The notes under the pieces: generated by a model
Database searches by the model: none
The model's input: only the letters and a program-made list of their open reading frames with translations
Told to the model about the DNA's origin: nothing
Program-made: the position numbers and the translations under genes
In this document: in pieces, positions 14,228-24,045 of the stretch
How the letters are laid out: every line of letters starts with the position of its first letter
Position numbering within the stretch: the stretch's first letter is position 1
Source: Thermoleophilia bacterium UBA6103
GTDB lineage: Bacteria > Actinomycetota > Thermoleophilia > UBA2241
Direction of reading: 5' to 3'
Length of the DNA stretch: 28,324 nt
Assembly: GCA_002423545.1 (NCBI GenBank)
Contig: DIWP01000055.1
Location: forward strand, 1-28,324

Positions 14228-15930
14228 GGGAATTCCACCGTCTGCGGTCCGGCCGTGAGGTCGCCGAGCTTGGTGGTCGTGGAGCTACCGTAGCGGCCGA
14301 AGACATTGTAGACACCGGACGGCAGGTTGCTCCACACCTTCGTCTTGCCCTTCTTGTTGATCGACACCTCTGCCGGCGGGCTCGTGAGCGCCGTCCCAGT
14401 GGTCGTGTACCAGAGGCCGCTGGTGACGTTCTGCACTCTCACGAACACAGTCATGGTGGTGTGGTTGTTTCGTACTGTGAGCCTGTACTCGGGCTGCTCG
14501 TCGGTGGTCGCCGAGCGCACATCGGTGTACGCCGACGCATTGCCGGCGTTGTCGACGGCCCGCATGCGGTAGTACCAGGTGGACGACCAACCGGCGCTGG
14601 CATCGACGTAGAAGACAGCGCTCGGCGGATAGTTCGCCTCGAGCTGCGTCCACGGCCCGGCAGCGCCCGAGGCACGTTCGATCTGATAGCCGAGAAGGCC
14701 ACTCATCGGCGTGCCCTGGTCCACCGACGCGCTCCAGTCGAGCCGGATGGACGGCTGGCCGTCGCCGTTCTTGGCGGCAGTGAAGCTGCCGGGTACGGTC
14801 GGCGGCTCTCCATCGGCCTGCGGCGAGGGCGTGGCCGATACCTCCGACGATGGCGGGCTGGCGTCGCCGCCGGTATCGATGGCCTTGACGTAGTAGTAGT
14901 ACGTCGTGCCGTTCGTGAGCCCCGTATCCTCGTAGCTCGACACCGTGAGGTCGCCGACCAGCAGGCTCTCCGCGCCCGAGGCAGTCCCCCGCCAGAGCTC
15001 GTAGTGATCGAGGTCACCGGCCGGTGATGCATCCCAGGTGAGATAGATGCTCTGGTCGCCCGGTATCGCGACCAGGCCGGTCGGCGCGGCCGGTGCGCCG
15101 TGCTCGAGCGGGTAGGCGACCGAGATGGTGTTGCCCTCGTACCCGTTGCGCGAGACGGCGACCGCCTGGAACACGTAGGTGCCGTCCGACGCATCGGTGG
15201 TGTCCCAGGTGGCCCGATACATGCCCGGTTGCCCGACTACGGGGGTGGCCACCTCCTGATAGGTCACCTGCGACCCGTTGTACGCATTGACGGTGAACCG
15301 AACGTAACCGGACGGCGACCCGCCCGCGTTCATGGCGGCGATGTCGGCAGCGTTGATGATCGCCTCGAGGGTGACCGACCAGCCGGTGATGCGGGCCGTG
15401 TCTCCGCCGACGGTCTCCAGAGGAGAGACGTTGAAGGCGACGATCTGCGGCCCGGCGTACTGGCGGTAGACGTTGGTCTGCAGGATGACGTGCTTGACCG
15501 GCGACGGCGGCGGGTCCCAGTAGACGTCTACGACGACCTGCTTGTACTCCTCGGCGCCCAGCGTCGCGCCCGCCGGCATAGGCGTCACCGTGTAGTCGAT
15601 GTGGAAGGTCTTGGACGCCGAGCCGGAGCTGGCAACGAACGTGGGTCCGAACTGGCCGCCGCCGAAGCTGGTGCTGTACAGGTTCGGCAGCACGTCGGGG
15701 TTCGCCGGATCGGCGGCGATCTCGTCGTAGTCGAGCTGGCGGATCTTCTCGAGCTTGTCCTGGGCAAGCTGCAGGGCCGTGGTCCGCATGTTGTCGCCGG
15801 CGTTCGTCTCCTGCGCGAGCAGGAACATCGGCACCATGGCGGCAAAGACCATACCCGCCAGGACGACCGTGACGAGTAGCTCCACGAGGCTCAGACCGGC
15901 CTCACGTCTGCATGAACGCAGGCTGGGCAA
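14224..15930 (-). CDS. Large prepilin-like protein with two fibronectin type III domains
   Basis: The 568-residue protein starts with a type IV prepilin signal: leader of 12 residues, G12, then LSLVELLVTV with glutamate at +5. Residues to about 160 form a PilV-like minor pilin part. An Ig-like beta region (about 161-275) is followed by two fibronectin type III domains at about 281-368 (PTGLVAIPGDQSIYLTWDAS, ending TTYYYYVKAID) and 377-477 (SIRLDWSAS, ending TWYYRMRAVDNAGNAS). A C-terminal domain (480-568) is unassigned. FN3 modules are unusual on pilins and suggest an adhesin carried at the pilus tip or surface. The start is TTG 15930, with GGAGGTG seven bases before it. It is the first gene of the three-gene operon. 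Confidence 0.85.
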   Translation of the reverse strand: MPSLRSCRREAGLSLVELLVTVVLAGMVFAAMVPMFLLAQETNAGDNMRTTALQLAQDKLEKIRQLDYDEIAADPANPDVLPNLYSTSFGGGQFGPTFVASSGSASKTFHIDYTVTPMPAGATLGAEEYKQVVVDVYWDPPPSPVKHVILQTNVYRQYAGPQIVAFNVSPLETVGGDTARITGWSVTLEAIINAADIAAMNAGGSPSGYVRFTVNAYNGSQVTYQEVATPVVGQPGMYRATWDTTDASDGTYVFQAVAVSRNGYEGNTISVAYPLEHGAPAAPTGLVAIPGDQSIYLTWDASPAGDLDHYELWRGTASGAESLLVGDLTVSSYEDTGLTNGTTYYYYVKAIDTGGDASPPSSEVSATPSPQADGEPPTVPGSFTAAKNGDGQPSIRLDWSASVDQGTPMSGLLGYQIERASGAAGPWTQLEANYPPSAVFYVDASAGWSSTWYYRMRAVDNAGNASAYTDVRSATTDEQPEYRLTVRNNHTTMTVFVRVQNVTSGLWYTTTGTALTSPPAEVSINKKGKTKVWSNLPSGVYNVFGRYGSSTTTKLGDLTAGPQTVEFP

Positions 15931-15965
15931 TCCACACCTCCGCTGCCCCGGGAATCGACTCTTCC

Positions 15966-15992
15966 TTATCGGTGTCTGGCAGCGATACTTGA
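15966..15992 (-). promoter_or_regulatory. Sigma-28 (FliA/WhiG)-like promoter of the pilin operon
   Basis: On the minus strand TCAA (15992-15989), 15 bases, then ACCGATAA (15973-15966) matches the sigma-28/WhiG consensus TAAA-N15-GCCGATAA at 10 of 12 positions. It lies 35 bases before the TTG start of the pilin operon. No better sigma-70 promoter was seen in this 354-bp spacer, whose remaining part (15993-16240) shows only the hairpin at 16155. Confidence 0.5.
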
Positions 15993-16154
15993 GGTGGATC
16001 GCTCATGTTCGTAGCTGAACCGCAGCAGAAAGCGATGCCCACAAAGGCAACAGTCAGAAAGTGGAGTCACGCGAGCTGCTTGTCGAACGTCCGGGAGACA
16101 GGGGCGACACAGATGATGCGCGCGCTGGACAGCGGGCGGGCCGTGTCGTCGGAG

Positions 16155-16171
16155 CCGCCTGCGGCAGGCGG
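16155..16171 (-). terminator. Second hairpin downstream of the UPF0182 gene
   Basis: CCGCCTG CGG CAGGCGG is a perfect seven-pair stem in the spacer between the UPF0182 gene and the pilin promoter. It has no T-run and is of uncertain role. Confidence 0.3.
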
Positions 16172-16240
16172 GACGTTGCGGCGGCCGAGGACTGCCTGCG
16201 GGAGCGGGGCGGTCGGCTCTCAGGCCCAGGAAGAGGACAG

Positions 16241-16271
16241 GGGCCGGGCGGACCGATGTCCACCCGGCCCC
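16241..16271 (-). terminator. GC-rich terminator hairpin after the UPF0182 gene
   Basis: GGGGCCGGGCGG (16241-16252) pairs with CCACCCGGCCCC (16260-16271), one mismatch, around a short loop, 13 bases after the stop of the UPF0182 gene. No strong T-run follows on the minus strand. Confidence 0.55.
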
Positions 16272-16284
16272 TCTCAGAGCTCGG

Positions 16285-19272
16285 TCAGCGCAGCGTCTCG
16301 AGCTGACGCAGCGTCTCCTCCAGCTGCTCGACGAGACGACCGTACTCGGCAAAATCGCCCGACTGCAGGGCAGCCTGCGCTTCTTCGAACTGCCGGTTCG
16401 CCTGGTCGATCAACGCCGCGACATCGACCGGCAGCTGGCCGGGAGCCGACGTCGGCGTCTCCGTGGGTGTGGGCGTCGGCGTCGGTGTCTCGCCTGGCGT
16501 GGGACTCGGCTCCGGCGACGGCGTCTCTCCGGGCAGCAGATCGTCGTCGATCGGCACATCGGCGCCGAAGACCTCTCTCAGCGCCTCGCCGAGGGTCGGC
16601 CGCATCGCCACGAACTGCCCGATGGGTCCGCTCGTGGCGCCCGGCGGCGAACGGTAGAAGACGACCACCTGCTTGACCTGGGGGATCTGTGTCTCCTCCG
16701 CCTCCAGGTAGAGCGGCTGCACGTAGAGCAGCGAGTCGCCGATCGGCCAGATGAGCAGGTTCCCCATGATGGCGTTGGACCCCGCCTGGTCCCAGAGCGT
16801 CAACTGCTGCGAGACACGCGAGTCCTGGTTGATCGCCGCCGCCACCTGGCTGGGGCCGTAGATCAGCTCGCCCTGCGGGAAGCGGATGATGACCGCCTTG
16901 CCATACTCCTCGGCATCGGACCGTGCCCCAAGCCATGCCAGCATGTTCTTGCGCCCGTTCGGCACAAAGGGGAGCATCAGCGTGAACTCCTCCTGCGACT
17001 CATCGGGCAGACGCAGGATGACGTAGTAGGCCGGCATCGGTCCACGGCCCGACATGGTGACGTTCTCGGGGATCTCCCACTGGTCGCCGCGGTTGTAGAG
17101 GACGCCCACGTCGTCGACGTGATACGTGGCGTAGACGCGAGCCTGGACGTTGAAGTAGCCCTCCGCGTACCGCACGTGTGAACGCAGAGCCTCGGGCATC
17201 TCCGACTCGGGACGCAGGATGCCGGGGAAGGCGCGGTCGTAGGTCTGGATCAGCGGATCATCGGGTTCAAACACGTAGAGATCCATCGTGCCGTTGTAGG
17301 CGTCGATGACCGCCTTGACCGAGTTGCGGATGTAGTTGAGGCCGCCGTCGGGATCGCTGTAGGGATAGCGATCGGTCGTCGTGTAGCAGTCGACGATCCA
17401 GAACAGCCTGCCGTCGGCGACGACCATGTAGGGGTCCTTGTCCTGCTGCAGGAACGGCGCCGCCTTTGCCAGCCGGGTGCGGATGTTGTTGTAGAGGATG
17501 ACTCGACTCTCATCGGTGATGGCGCCGGTAGTGAAGAACTTGATGGTCTTGAAGCGCCACGAGAGCGCCAGCTTCGTGAAGAATCCCGAGACGTCGATGC
17601 CGCCCTCGCCGCTGTAGCGGGTGAAGACGTCGTCTTCGCCGCCGGCGGCGCCGGGGTAGTCGAACTCCCTCTCGGTGGTGCCGACCAGGGTGTAGTCGGT
17701 GCCTATCTCACCATAGTAGATGCGTGGCTGCTCGATCTCGAGGCTCGTCACAGCGGTCTGTGGAGGTATGTCCTTGACGAGGAAGTCGGGCGAGCCGTCG
17801 TCGGTGACCTGGTTGACCGCCGAGAGCGCCACGCCGAAGCCGTGCGTGTAGGTGATGTGCTGGTTGACCCACGTCTGCGCGTTCGCCGGCAGGCCGGCGA
17901 TGTTGAGCTCACGGGCCGAGAGCATCGTCTGCCGCAGTACGCCGTCGACGTCGTAGCGGTCCACGTCGGCATCGACGAACGAGTAGTACGGCCGCAGCTC
18001 CTGGAGCTGTCGATAGCTTGTCACCAGGGTGCTCGGGTCCCAGAGCCGGACGTTACGGACGGTCACTGCGGCGGCCTCGAGCTCCTGCGTCGTCAGACCG
18101 GTCGCGGTCATGCTCAGCGTACGCTGGTCGATGGTGTCCAGCTTGTACGCCTTCTTTGTGGCCTTGAGGGTGTGGCCGAGATACTCCCGCTCCTTGACGA
18201 GCTGGTTCGGGTTGACGATCAGGTTCTGCACGATCGCCGGGTAGATCCACTGCACGATGATGAAGACCGCCACCCAGGCGACGATGGTGAACGGCCACCA
18301 CTTCACGCGCCGGAAGGCGTTCCAGATGAGGATGGCGGCGATCACGAAGGCGACGCCCATGAGGATCCGCGCCGCCGGGATGCGGGCGACCGCATCGGTA
18401 TAGCCGACGCCGAAGACCACCCCGCTCGGCTGCGAGAGGTAGTCCCAGGCCTTGAAGAGCTGGCCGACCCCGATGAGGACGAAGACGACCGCGAGCAGCA
18501 CCGAGAGATGCGACACCGACCGCTTCGGCAGCTTGAAGCCGATCTGCGGCCGCGGCAGCCGCGGCACCGGGCCGCGTCCTGAGCCGCGTTGCTGCTGTTG
18601 CGCCATGGCCGAGATGTCGCCGCCGAGCGCCAGGTGGATGCCGGCGCTGAGGACCAGCGCGACCATCAGGGCCGCGAACACGAACGACTGCACGGCGTGC
18701 CATGCCGGGATCGTGAAGACGTAGAAGCCGATGTTGTGGCCGAAGATGGGGTCGTTACCGTCGAACGGTACGCCGTAGAAGGCGTTGACGAACGTGAGCC
18801 AGCTTCGCGAGGCCACCCAGCCGGCGATCAAGGATGCCACCAGGGCGACCGCCAGGCCGCCCCAGAGCGCGAAGCGGCGCGCCTTGGTACGCACCTGCTC
18901 GACGACGTCCTCGCCCTCACCTGTGGCGCGGAACTCCGGCGCCAGACGACGGGCCAGCTCGAGGTTGGGCCAGAGGATCACGAAGAAGAGTGCAAACCCG
19001 GCCGCGCCGACCGCGAGCTGGGCCCAGAAGCTGCGCCAGAACACGCTGCGGAAGCCGACCTCTCCGAACCACGACCAGTCCAGGTAGAAGCCCAGGACCC
19101 GCACGAGGATGATGAGCGCCACCACGAGTGCCGCCACTACGGCGAGGATGATCACGGTGCGCCGGCTGGCGCGCGGTGAACGCGGGCGTGAGCCCGGCCG
19201 GCCCTGACCTGTGGGCCGGCGCGAAGGACCCGAGCGCGGCCGGAAGTTGTCGAAGAGTGGATTCTGCGGCAT
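16285..19272 (-). CDS. UPF0182 family membrane protein
   Basis: The 995-residue protein has a basic, serine/proline/arginine-rich cytoplasmic start of about 38 residues, then seven membrane helices in the first third (from VIILAVVAALVVALIILV to FTIVAWVAVFIIVQWIYP) and a very large extracytoplasmic domain with family landmarks such as LNYIRNSVKAVIDAYNGTMDLYVF and FVPNGRKNMLAWLGARSD. Length and layout match UPF0182, common in actinobacteria and cyanobacteria and of unknown function. Near the C-terminus a proline/threonine linker (TPTPTPTETPT) joins a short acidic coiled-coil tail, possibly a wall-spanning spacer. The ATG at 19272 is preceded by AAGGGG. It is followed by a hairpin and seems to be its own unit. 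Confidence 0.95.
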   Translation of the reverse strand: MPQNPLFDNFRPRSGPSRRPTGQGRPGSRPRSPRASRRTVIILAVVAALVVALIILVRVLGFYLDWSWFGEVGFRSVFWRSFWAQLAVGAAGFALFFVILWPNLELARRLAPEFRATGEGEDVVEQVRTKARRFALWGGLAVALVASLIAGWVASRSWLTFVNAFYGVPFDGNDPIFGHNIGFYVFTIPAWHAVQSFVFAALMVALVLSAGIHLALGGDISAMAQQQQRGSGRGPVPRLPRPQIGFKLPKRSVSHLSVLLAVVFVLIGVGQLFKAWDYLSQPSGVVFGVGYTDAVARIPAARILMGVAFVIAAILIWNAFRRVKWWPFTIVAWVAVFIIVQWIYPAIVQNLIVNPNQLVKEREYLGHTLKATKKAYKLDTIDQRTLSMTATGLTTQELEAAAVTVRNVRLWDPSTLVTSYRQLQELRPYYSFVDADVDRYDVDGVLRQTMLSARELNIAGLPANAQTWVNQHITYTHGFGVALSAVNQVTDDGSPDFLVKDIPPQTAVTSLEIEQPRIYYGEIGTDYTLVGTTEREFDYPGAAGGEDDVFTRYSGEGGIDVSGFFTKLALSWRFKTIKFFTTGAITDESRVILYNNIRTRLAKAAPFLQQDKDPYMVVADGRLFWIVDCYTTTDRYPYSDPDGGLNYIRNSVKAVIDAYNGTMDLYVFEPDDPLIQTYDRAFPGILRPESEMPEALRSHVRYAEGYFNVQARVYATYHVDDVGVLYNRGDQWEIPENVTMSGRGPMPAYYVILRLPDESQEEFTLMLPFVPNGRKNMLAWLGARSDAEEYGKAVIIRFPQGELIYGPSQVAAAINQDSRVSQQLTLWDQAGSNAIMGNLLIWPIGDSLLYVQPLYLEAEETQIPQVKQVVVFYRSPPGATSGPIGQFVAMRPTLGEALREVFGADVPIDDDLLPGETPSPEPSPTPGETPTPTPTPTETPTSAPGQLPVDVAALIDQANRQFEEAQAALQSGDFAEYGRLVEQLEETLRQLETLR

Positions 19273-19463
19273 GTGCGGACCCCTTCACTGTGGCGCCGGC
19301 CAAGTCCGGCGTCTCCCCCGATAGTCTATGGTACGCGGACTCCGCGCGCGCGATATGGGGCGTTCGTATGGGTGTCTGGAAGCTCCCGGCGGGTCTCTCG
19401 CGCCGGACGGTGGTGCCGCTGAGGGTCCGTCAGCAGCCGGCGCGCCCGGCAGGCAGCCGACGG

Positions 19464-21554
19464 TCAGGCGTCGGTGCCTGTGCGCGCCCCGGACCGCCGG
19501 CGCGCCCGGATGAAGCCGATGAAGCGCTGCACCAGGCGCGGGTCGAGCTCCTTGCCGGCGACCCGCCAGAGGTGCTCAAGCGCTCCCCGTTCGTCCGCTG
19601 CCGCCTGTTTGAGATAGGCGCGACAGACCGCCAGCACGCGCGCCGCGCGCGGGATCTGCTCGCCGGCAAGGCCTTCGGGATATCCGGCGCCGTCCCAGCG
19701 CTCCGTGCAGTAGAGCAACGCGTCGAACGTCTCGTCACCGAGCCGGTCGCCGTTCCAGGGGCCACGAAGGCGACGCACGGGGCGCTTCGTGGCATCGCCG
19801 CGCCCTGGAGCCGCAGCGGCAGTCTCCGCGACCTGGGTGGCCAGAAGCGCTGCCGCGACGCCGACCGCCTCGCTGTCATCCAGACCTGCGGCAGACGCGA
19901 AGCCGCGCACCAGAGCCAGGTCGTCGTCCTCCACTGAAGCCGGTCCGCACGGCGTGTCCTGGCCGTGGAACTGTACGCAGTTGCGTCCGGCCGCCTTGGC
20001 GCGCAACAGGGCCGCGTCGGCGGCCCGCAGCACGTCGTCCATATCAGAGAAGGTATCGGGGTAGGCGGCGACACCGATCGACATGCTCACGCGCAACGCC
20101 GGCGATCCGGCGTCGATGGCGCCGACGCTCGTCCTGATGCGCTCAGCCACCGTGCCTGCTTCTCCGATCGAGGTGCGCGGCAGGATCATGACGAACTCTT
20201 CACCACCGTACCGGGCCAGGTAGTCCGACTCACGCGAGCACTGCCGGAGGGCGGCGGCGACCGCCTTGAGCACCTCGTCTCCCTGCTGATGCCCGACCGT
20301 GTCGTTCACCGCCTTGAAGTGGTCGAGGTCCATCATCAGCAGGCAGAAGGTCTCGTGATAGCGGTCGACCCGCCTGACCTCGGCGGCCAGAGCCTCACGG
20401 AAGTGCCGATAGTTGTGCAGGCCGGTCAGCCCGTCGCTGACCGCCAGCCGCTCCATCTCCCGGTAGGTACGAGCGTTGTCGACGGCGATGGCCGCCAGGT
20501 TGACGAAGAGCATGGTCAGCTCCATCTCGCGCGAGCCGAACCACTGCTTGGACCAGCGTCCGATGCCCAGCACACCGAACACCTCGCCGCTGGTGGCCAA
20601 TGGCGCCAGCAGCATCGCCGGCGGCAGGCGCTCGACTCCGTCAAAAGCGGAGGGGACCTGCTCGGTCAGATCACCGTTGATCGACAGGAGCCGGCGCTGC
20701 CTCACCACCGGCCTCACGAGAGGATGGTCCAGCGGCGGCCGGATCTCGAGCAGCGTCTGGACGTCAGGCGTGTTCGCGAAAGCCGGCTCCAGCGAGCCGG
20801 TCTCGGCGTCGACAAGACCGATGCCTATGACATCGTGGGGCACAAGCTCTGCCAGCACGCGCGCGATCTCGTCGAACACCGCGCGCTGATCGAGCTTGGC
20901 GAGCAGCGTCCTGCTCATCTCGGTCAGATCATGCCGTACGTGCAGCTGATCCTCGAGCTCCCGCGTCACACGCTGCAGCTCGCGGTGCTCGCGGGCGTTC
21001 TCGATAGCCACCACGGCATGCGTGGCAAAGACCCCCAGCAGGCCGACGGTGTCCAGCGAGGGCTTGGCGCCGTCAGCCGGCGATCCCAGCCTGATGACGC
21101 CGGTCAGCCGCTCATCGCGGCCGCGCAGCGGCACCAGCAGCGTGTCGCCGGTCCGCCACGCCGATCTGGCAAGGGGGCCGCGGGCGGCCAGCGGCCGCAC
21201 GCCGGCGACGTCCCAGTCCGGGTCGTTGCCGGCGATGAAGAAGCAGCCGCCGATCTCGTGCCGCTCGGTGAGCAGCGCTTCGACGGCGTCCACGGCGAAC
21301 GTGGTCCTGAGCGCGTCGGGATCGAGCTCCCCTTCGGTACCGACGGCCGCGTGCGTACCTAGGACGTCGTCGTCGCGCACCAGGACGGCGGCTTCGCCGA
21401 AGCCGAACGTCTCCGAGGCCGCCGTGGCGACGACGCGGACGACCGCGTCGAGCTCCAGGTTCGCCTGCAGCTGATTGGCAAGCTTCAGCAGGGCACGCAG
21501 CAGCTCGACCTCGCCGCGCTCGCTTCTACGCTCTTTGAAAGGCCAGGTGACCAA
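19464..21554 (-). CDS. GAF-GAF-GGDEF diguanylate cyclase with degenerate HD-GYP C-terminus
   Basis: In this 696-residue cytoplasmic protein residues about 20-190 and 208-365 are two GAF sensor domains. A GGDEF domain follows at about 370-530, with the catalytic motif GGEEF at 450-454, DLDHFKAVND at 409-418 and an inhibitory-site RESD at 441-444, five residues ahead of the motif; it should make cyclic di-GMP and be product-inhibited. Residues about 545-685 resemble the end of an HD-GYP phosphodiesterase (ERWDGAGYPEGLAGEQIPRAARVLAV, later ELDPRLVQRFIGF), but the HDIGK motif and the paired histidines are absent, so this part is probably a regulatory remnant. The TTG start at 21554 has no convincing ribosome-binding site. 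No membrane helix is seen; the inputs are unknown. Confidence 0.92.
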   Translation of the reverse strand: MVTWPFKERRSERGEVELLRALLKLANQLQANLELDAVVRVVATAASETFGFGEAAVLVRDDDVLGTHAAVGTEGELDPDALRTTFAVDAVEALLTERHEIGGCFFIAGNDPDWDVAGVRPLAARGPLARSAWRTGDTLLVPLRGRDERLTGVIRLGSPADGAKPSLDTVGLLGVFATHAVVAIENAREHRELQRVTRELEDQLHVRHDLTEMSRTLLAKLDQRAVFDEIARVLAELVPHDVIGIGLVDAETGSLEPAFANTPDVQTLLEIRPPLDHPLVRPVVRQRRLLSINGDLTEQVPSAFDGVERLPPAMLLAPLATSGEVFGVLGIGRWSKQWFGSREMELTMLFVNLAAIAVDNARTYREMERLAVSDGLTGLHNYRHFREALAAEVRRVDRYHETFCLLMMDLDHFKAVNDTVGHQQGDEVLKAVAAALRQCSRESDYLARYGGEEFVMILPRTSIGEAGTVAERIRTSVGAIDAGSPALRVSMSIGVAAYPDTFSDMDDVLRAADAALLRAKAAGRNCVQFHGQDTPCGPASVEDDDLALVRGFASAAGLDDSEAVGVAAALLATQVAETAAAAPGRGDATKRPVRRLRGPWNGDRLGDETFDALLYCTERWDGAGYPEGLAGEQIPRAARVLAVCRAYLKQAAADERGALEHLWRVAGKELDPRLVQRFIGFIRARRRSGARTGTDA

Positions 21555-21789
21555 GGCTCGCTCGCTCGCTCGGGACGCCTCGATAGCGTCGCAGGCCCAG
21601 CAATGCTACTCCCGCGGTGCGCTGCCGACCACAGCCGGCGCCGTCGCTCGAGACGGGCTCCACGATCCGCAGGACCGTCAAGAGAGACAACGTACCAGCT
21701 CAGCGGAACGTTTCAGCCAGGCGTTGTCTCACACGGCAACACAAGCGCCCTCACCACGGCAGCCGCTCCGCGCTGCCGACGCCGCTGCG

Positions 21790-22620
21790 TCAGCGGTCGT
21801 AGGGCGGCAACCGCAGGAGCTGCCGAGCTTCATCCGGAGTCGCCGTCTGTCTGCCGCACTGTGCGGCGACATCGGCTACGCGCGTCACAAGATGAGCGTT
21901 GCTCTCTGCCAGGACACCCTTGGTGAAGAAGACGTTGTCCTCGAAGCCGAGACGAACGTGACCCCCCAGGGCCAGCGACGTGAGCATGCAGGGGACGTGC
22001 CAGCGACCGATGCCGGTGCACGTCCACGTCGACGCCTCGTGCGGGATGCGGTCGACGAGGAACACCAGGTTACGCGGCTCGCCGCTCATGCTGCCCGGCA
22101 CGCCGAGGACGAAGTCCCAATGCAGGAGCGGCCCGGCGGGGCCGAGCTCTTTCTCCAGACGCAGCGCGTTGTCGATCTGTCCGGCCTCGAAGATCTCGAA
22201 CTCGGGGCGAACGCCCGCCGCCTGCATGCGCGTGTAGAACTCCTTCATCAGCGCCGTGTCGTTGAAGAACACCTCGTCGCCGAAGTTGGCCGTGCCGGTG
22301 GTAAGAGAGGCCATCTCCGGCCTCAGCGCCAGCGGTTGCAGCCGCTCGTCGGCCGTCATGCCCATCGCGCCGCCGGTGCTCGTCTGGATGATGATGTCGG
22401 TGCGCGAGCGGATCTCCTCCACGGCGGCCCGGAATACGGTCTCATCCTGCGTGGGCGTGCCGTCCTCGCGCCGCACGTGCAGGTGGTAGATGCTCGCCCC
22501 AGCCTCGCGGCAGCGAGCCGCGTCTTCGCCGATCTCCCGCGCCGTGACCGGGAGAGCGGGTTGTGCCTCCTTGGTCGTCTCGGCTCCGACGCCGGCGACG
22601 GTGATGATGAGTCTCTCCAT
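21790..22620 (-). CDS. Beta-keto acid cleavage enzyme (BKACE/DUF849, Kce-like)
   Basis: The 276-residue TIM-barrel protein belongs to the family of 3-keto-5-aminohexanoate cleavage enzyme, which condenses a beta-keto acid with acetyl-CoA to give acetoacetate and a new CoA ester. Landmarks agree with the characterised enzyme: E14 (GAETTKE), the metal-binding H46 and H48 in YHLHVR, the TSTGG turn near 80, and R223, E227 and D228 in HVRLGFEDN. The family includes enzymes for keto-aminohexanoate, dehydrocarnitine and others; the residues visible here do not settle the substrate. GGAGGGGACC precedes the ATG. It follows the class III aminotransferase by 53 bases with a strong hairpin between them, and is the last gene of the operon. 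Confidence 0.93.
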   Translation of the reverse strand: MERLIITVAGVGAETTKEAQPALPVTAREIGEDAARCREAGASIYHLHVRREDGTPTQDETVFRAAVEEIRSRTDIIIQTSTGGAMGMTADERLQPLALRPEMASLTTGTANFGDEVFFNDTALMKEFYTRMQAAGVRPEFEIFEAGQIDNALRLEKELGPAGPLLHWDFVLGVPGSMSGEPRNLVFLVDRIPHEASTWTCTGIGRWHVPCMLTSLALGGHVRLGFEDNVFFTKGVLAESNAHLVTRVADVAAQCGRQTATPDEARQLLRLPPYDR

Positions 22621-22633
22621 GGTCCCCTCCGGC

Positions 22634-22660
22634 GGGGCGGTGAGCCGCGCTCACCGCCCC
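22634..22660 (-). terminator. Strong intercistronic hairpin between aminotransferase and BKACE
   Basis: GGGGCGGTGAGC CGC GCTCACCGCCCC is a perfect 12-pair stem with a three-base loop filling half the 53-bp gap between the two genes. No T-run follows, and the BKACE ribosome-binding site comes directly after it. It may be a partial terminator or an mRNA stabiliser that sets different levels for the two genes. Confidence 0.6.
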
Positions 22661-22673
22661 CGATCACGACTCG

Positions 22674-23939
<1,266 letters not shown>

Positions 23940-23991
23940 GGCCTCTCCTTGGTCGTAGGATCACTCGCGTACGTGCACGTGGTCCCGCGGC

Positions 23992-24045
23992 TCAGCCGGG
24001 GTCGGTGAGCTCCCGGCAGATGAGTGTCTTCAGGGCCTGTCTCAT
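23992..24045 (-). CDS. Candidate 17-residue ORF overlapping the EamA stop
   Basis: An ATG at 24045-24043 overlaps the TGA of the preceding EamA gene by four bases and has GGAGG eight bases upstream. It encodes MRQALKTLICRELTDPG and ends at 23992, in the 102-bp gap before the aminotransferase gene. The start context is as good as that of a real gene, but the length gives little evidence. It could be a micro-protein, a leader that couples translation, or the remnant of a lost gene. Confidence 0.3.
   Translation of the reverse strand: MRQALKTLICRELTDPG

Noticed and set aside
15931..16110. Possible cyclic di-GMP riboswitch in front of the pilin operon
   Set aside because: Pieces such as CACAAAGGC and GAAAGCGATG looked suggestive, but they lie on the strand opposite to the pilin genes and the conserved core order is absent.
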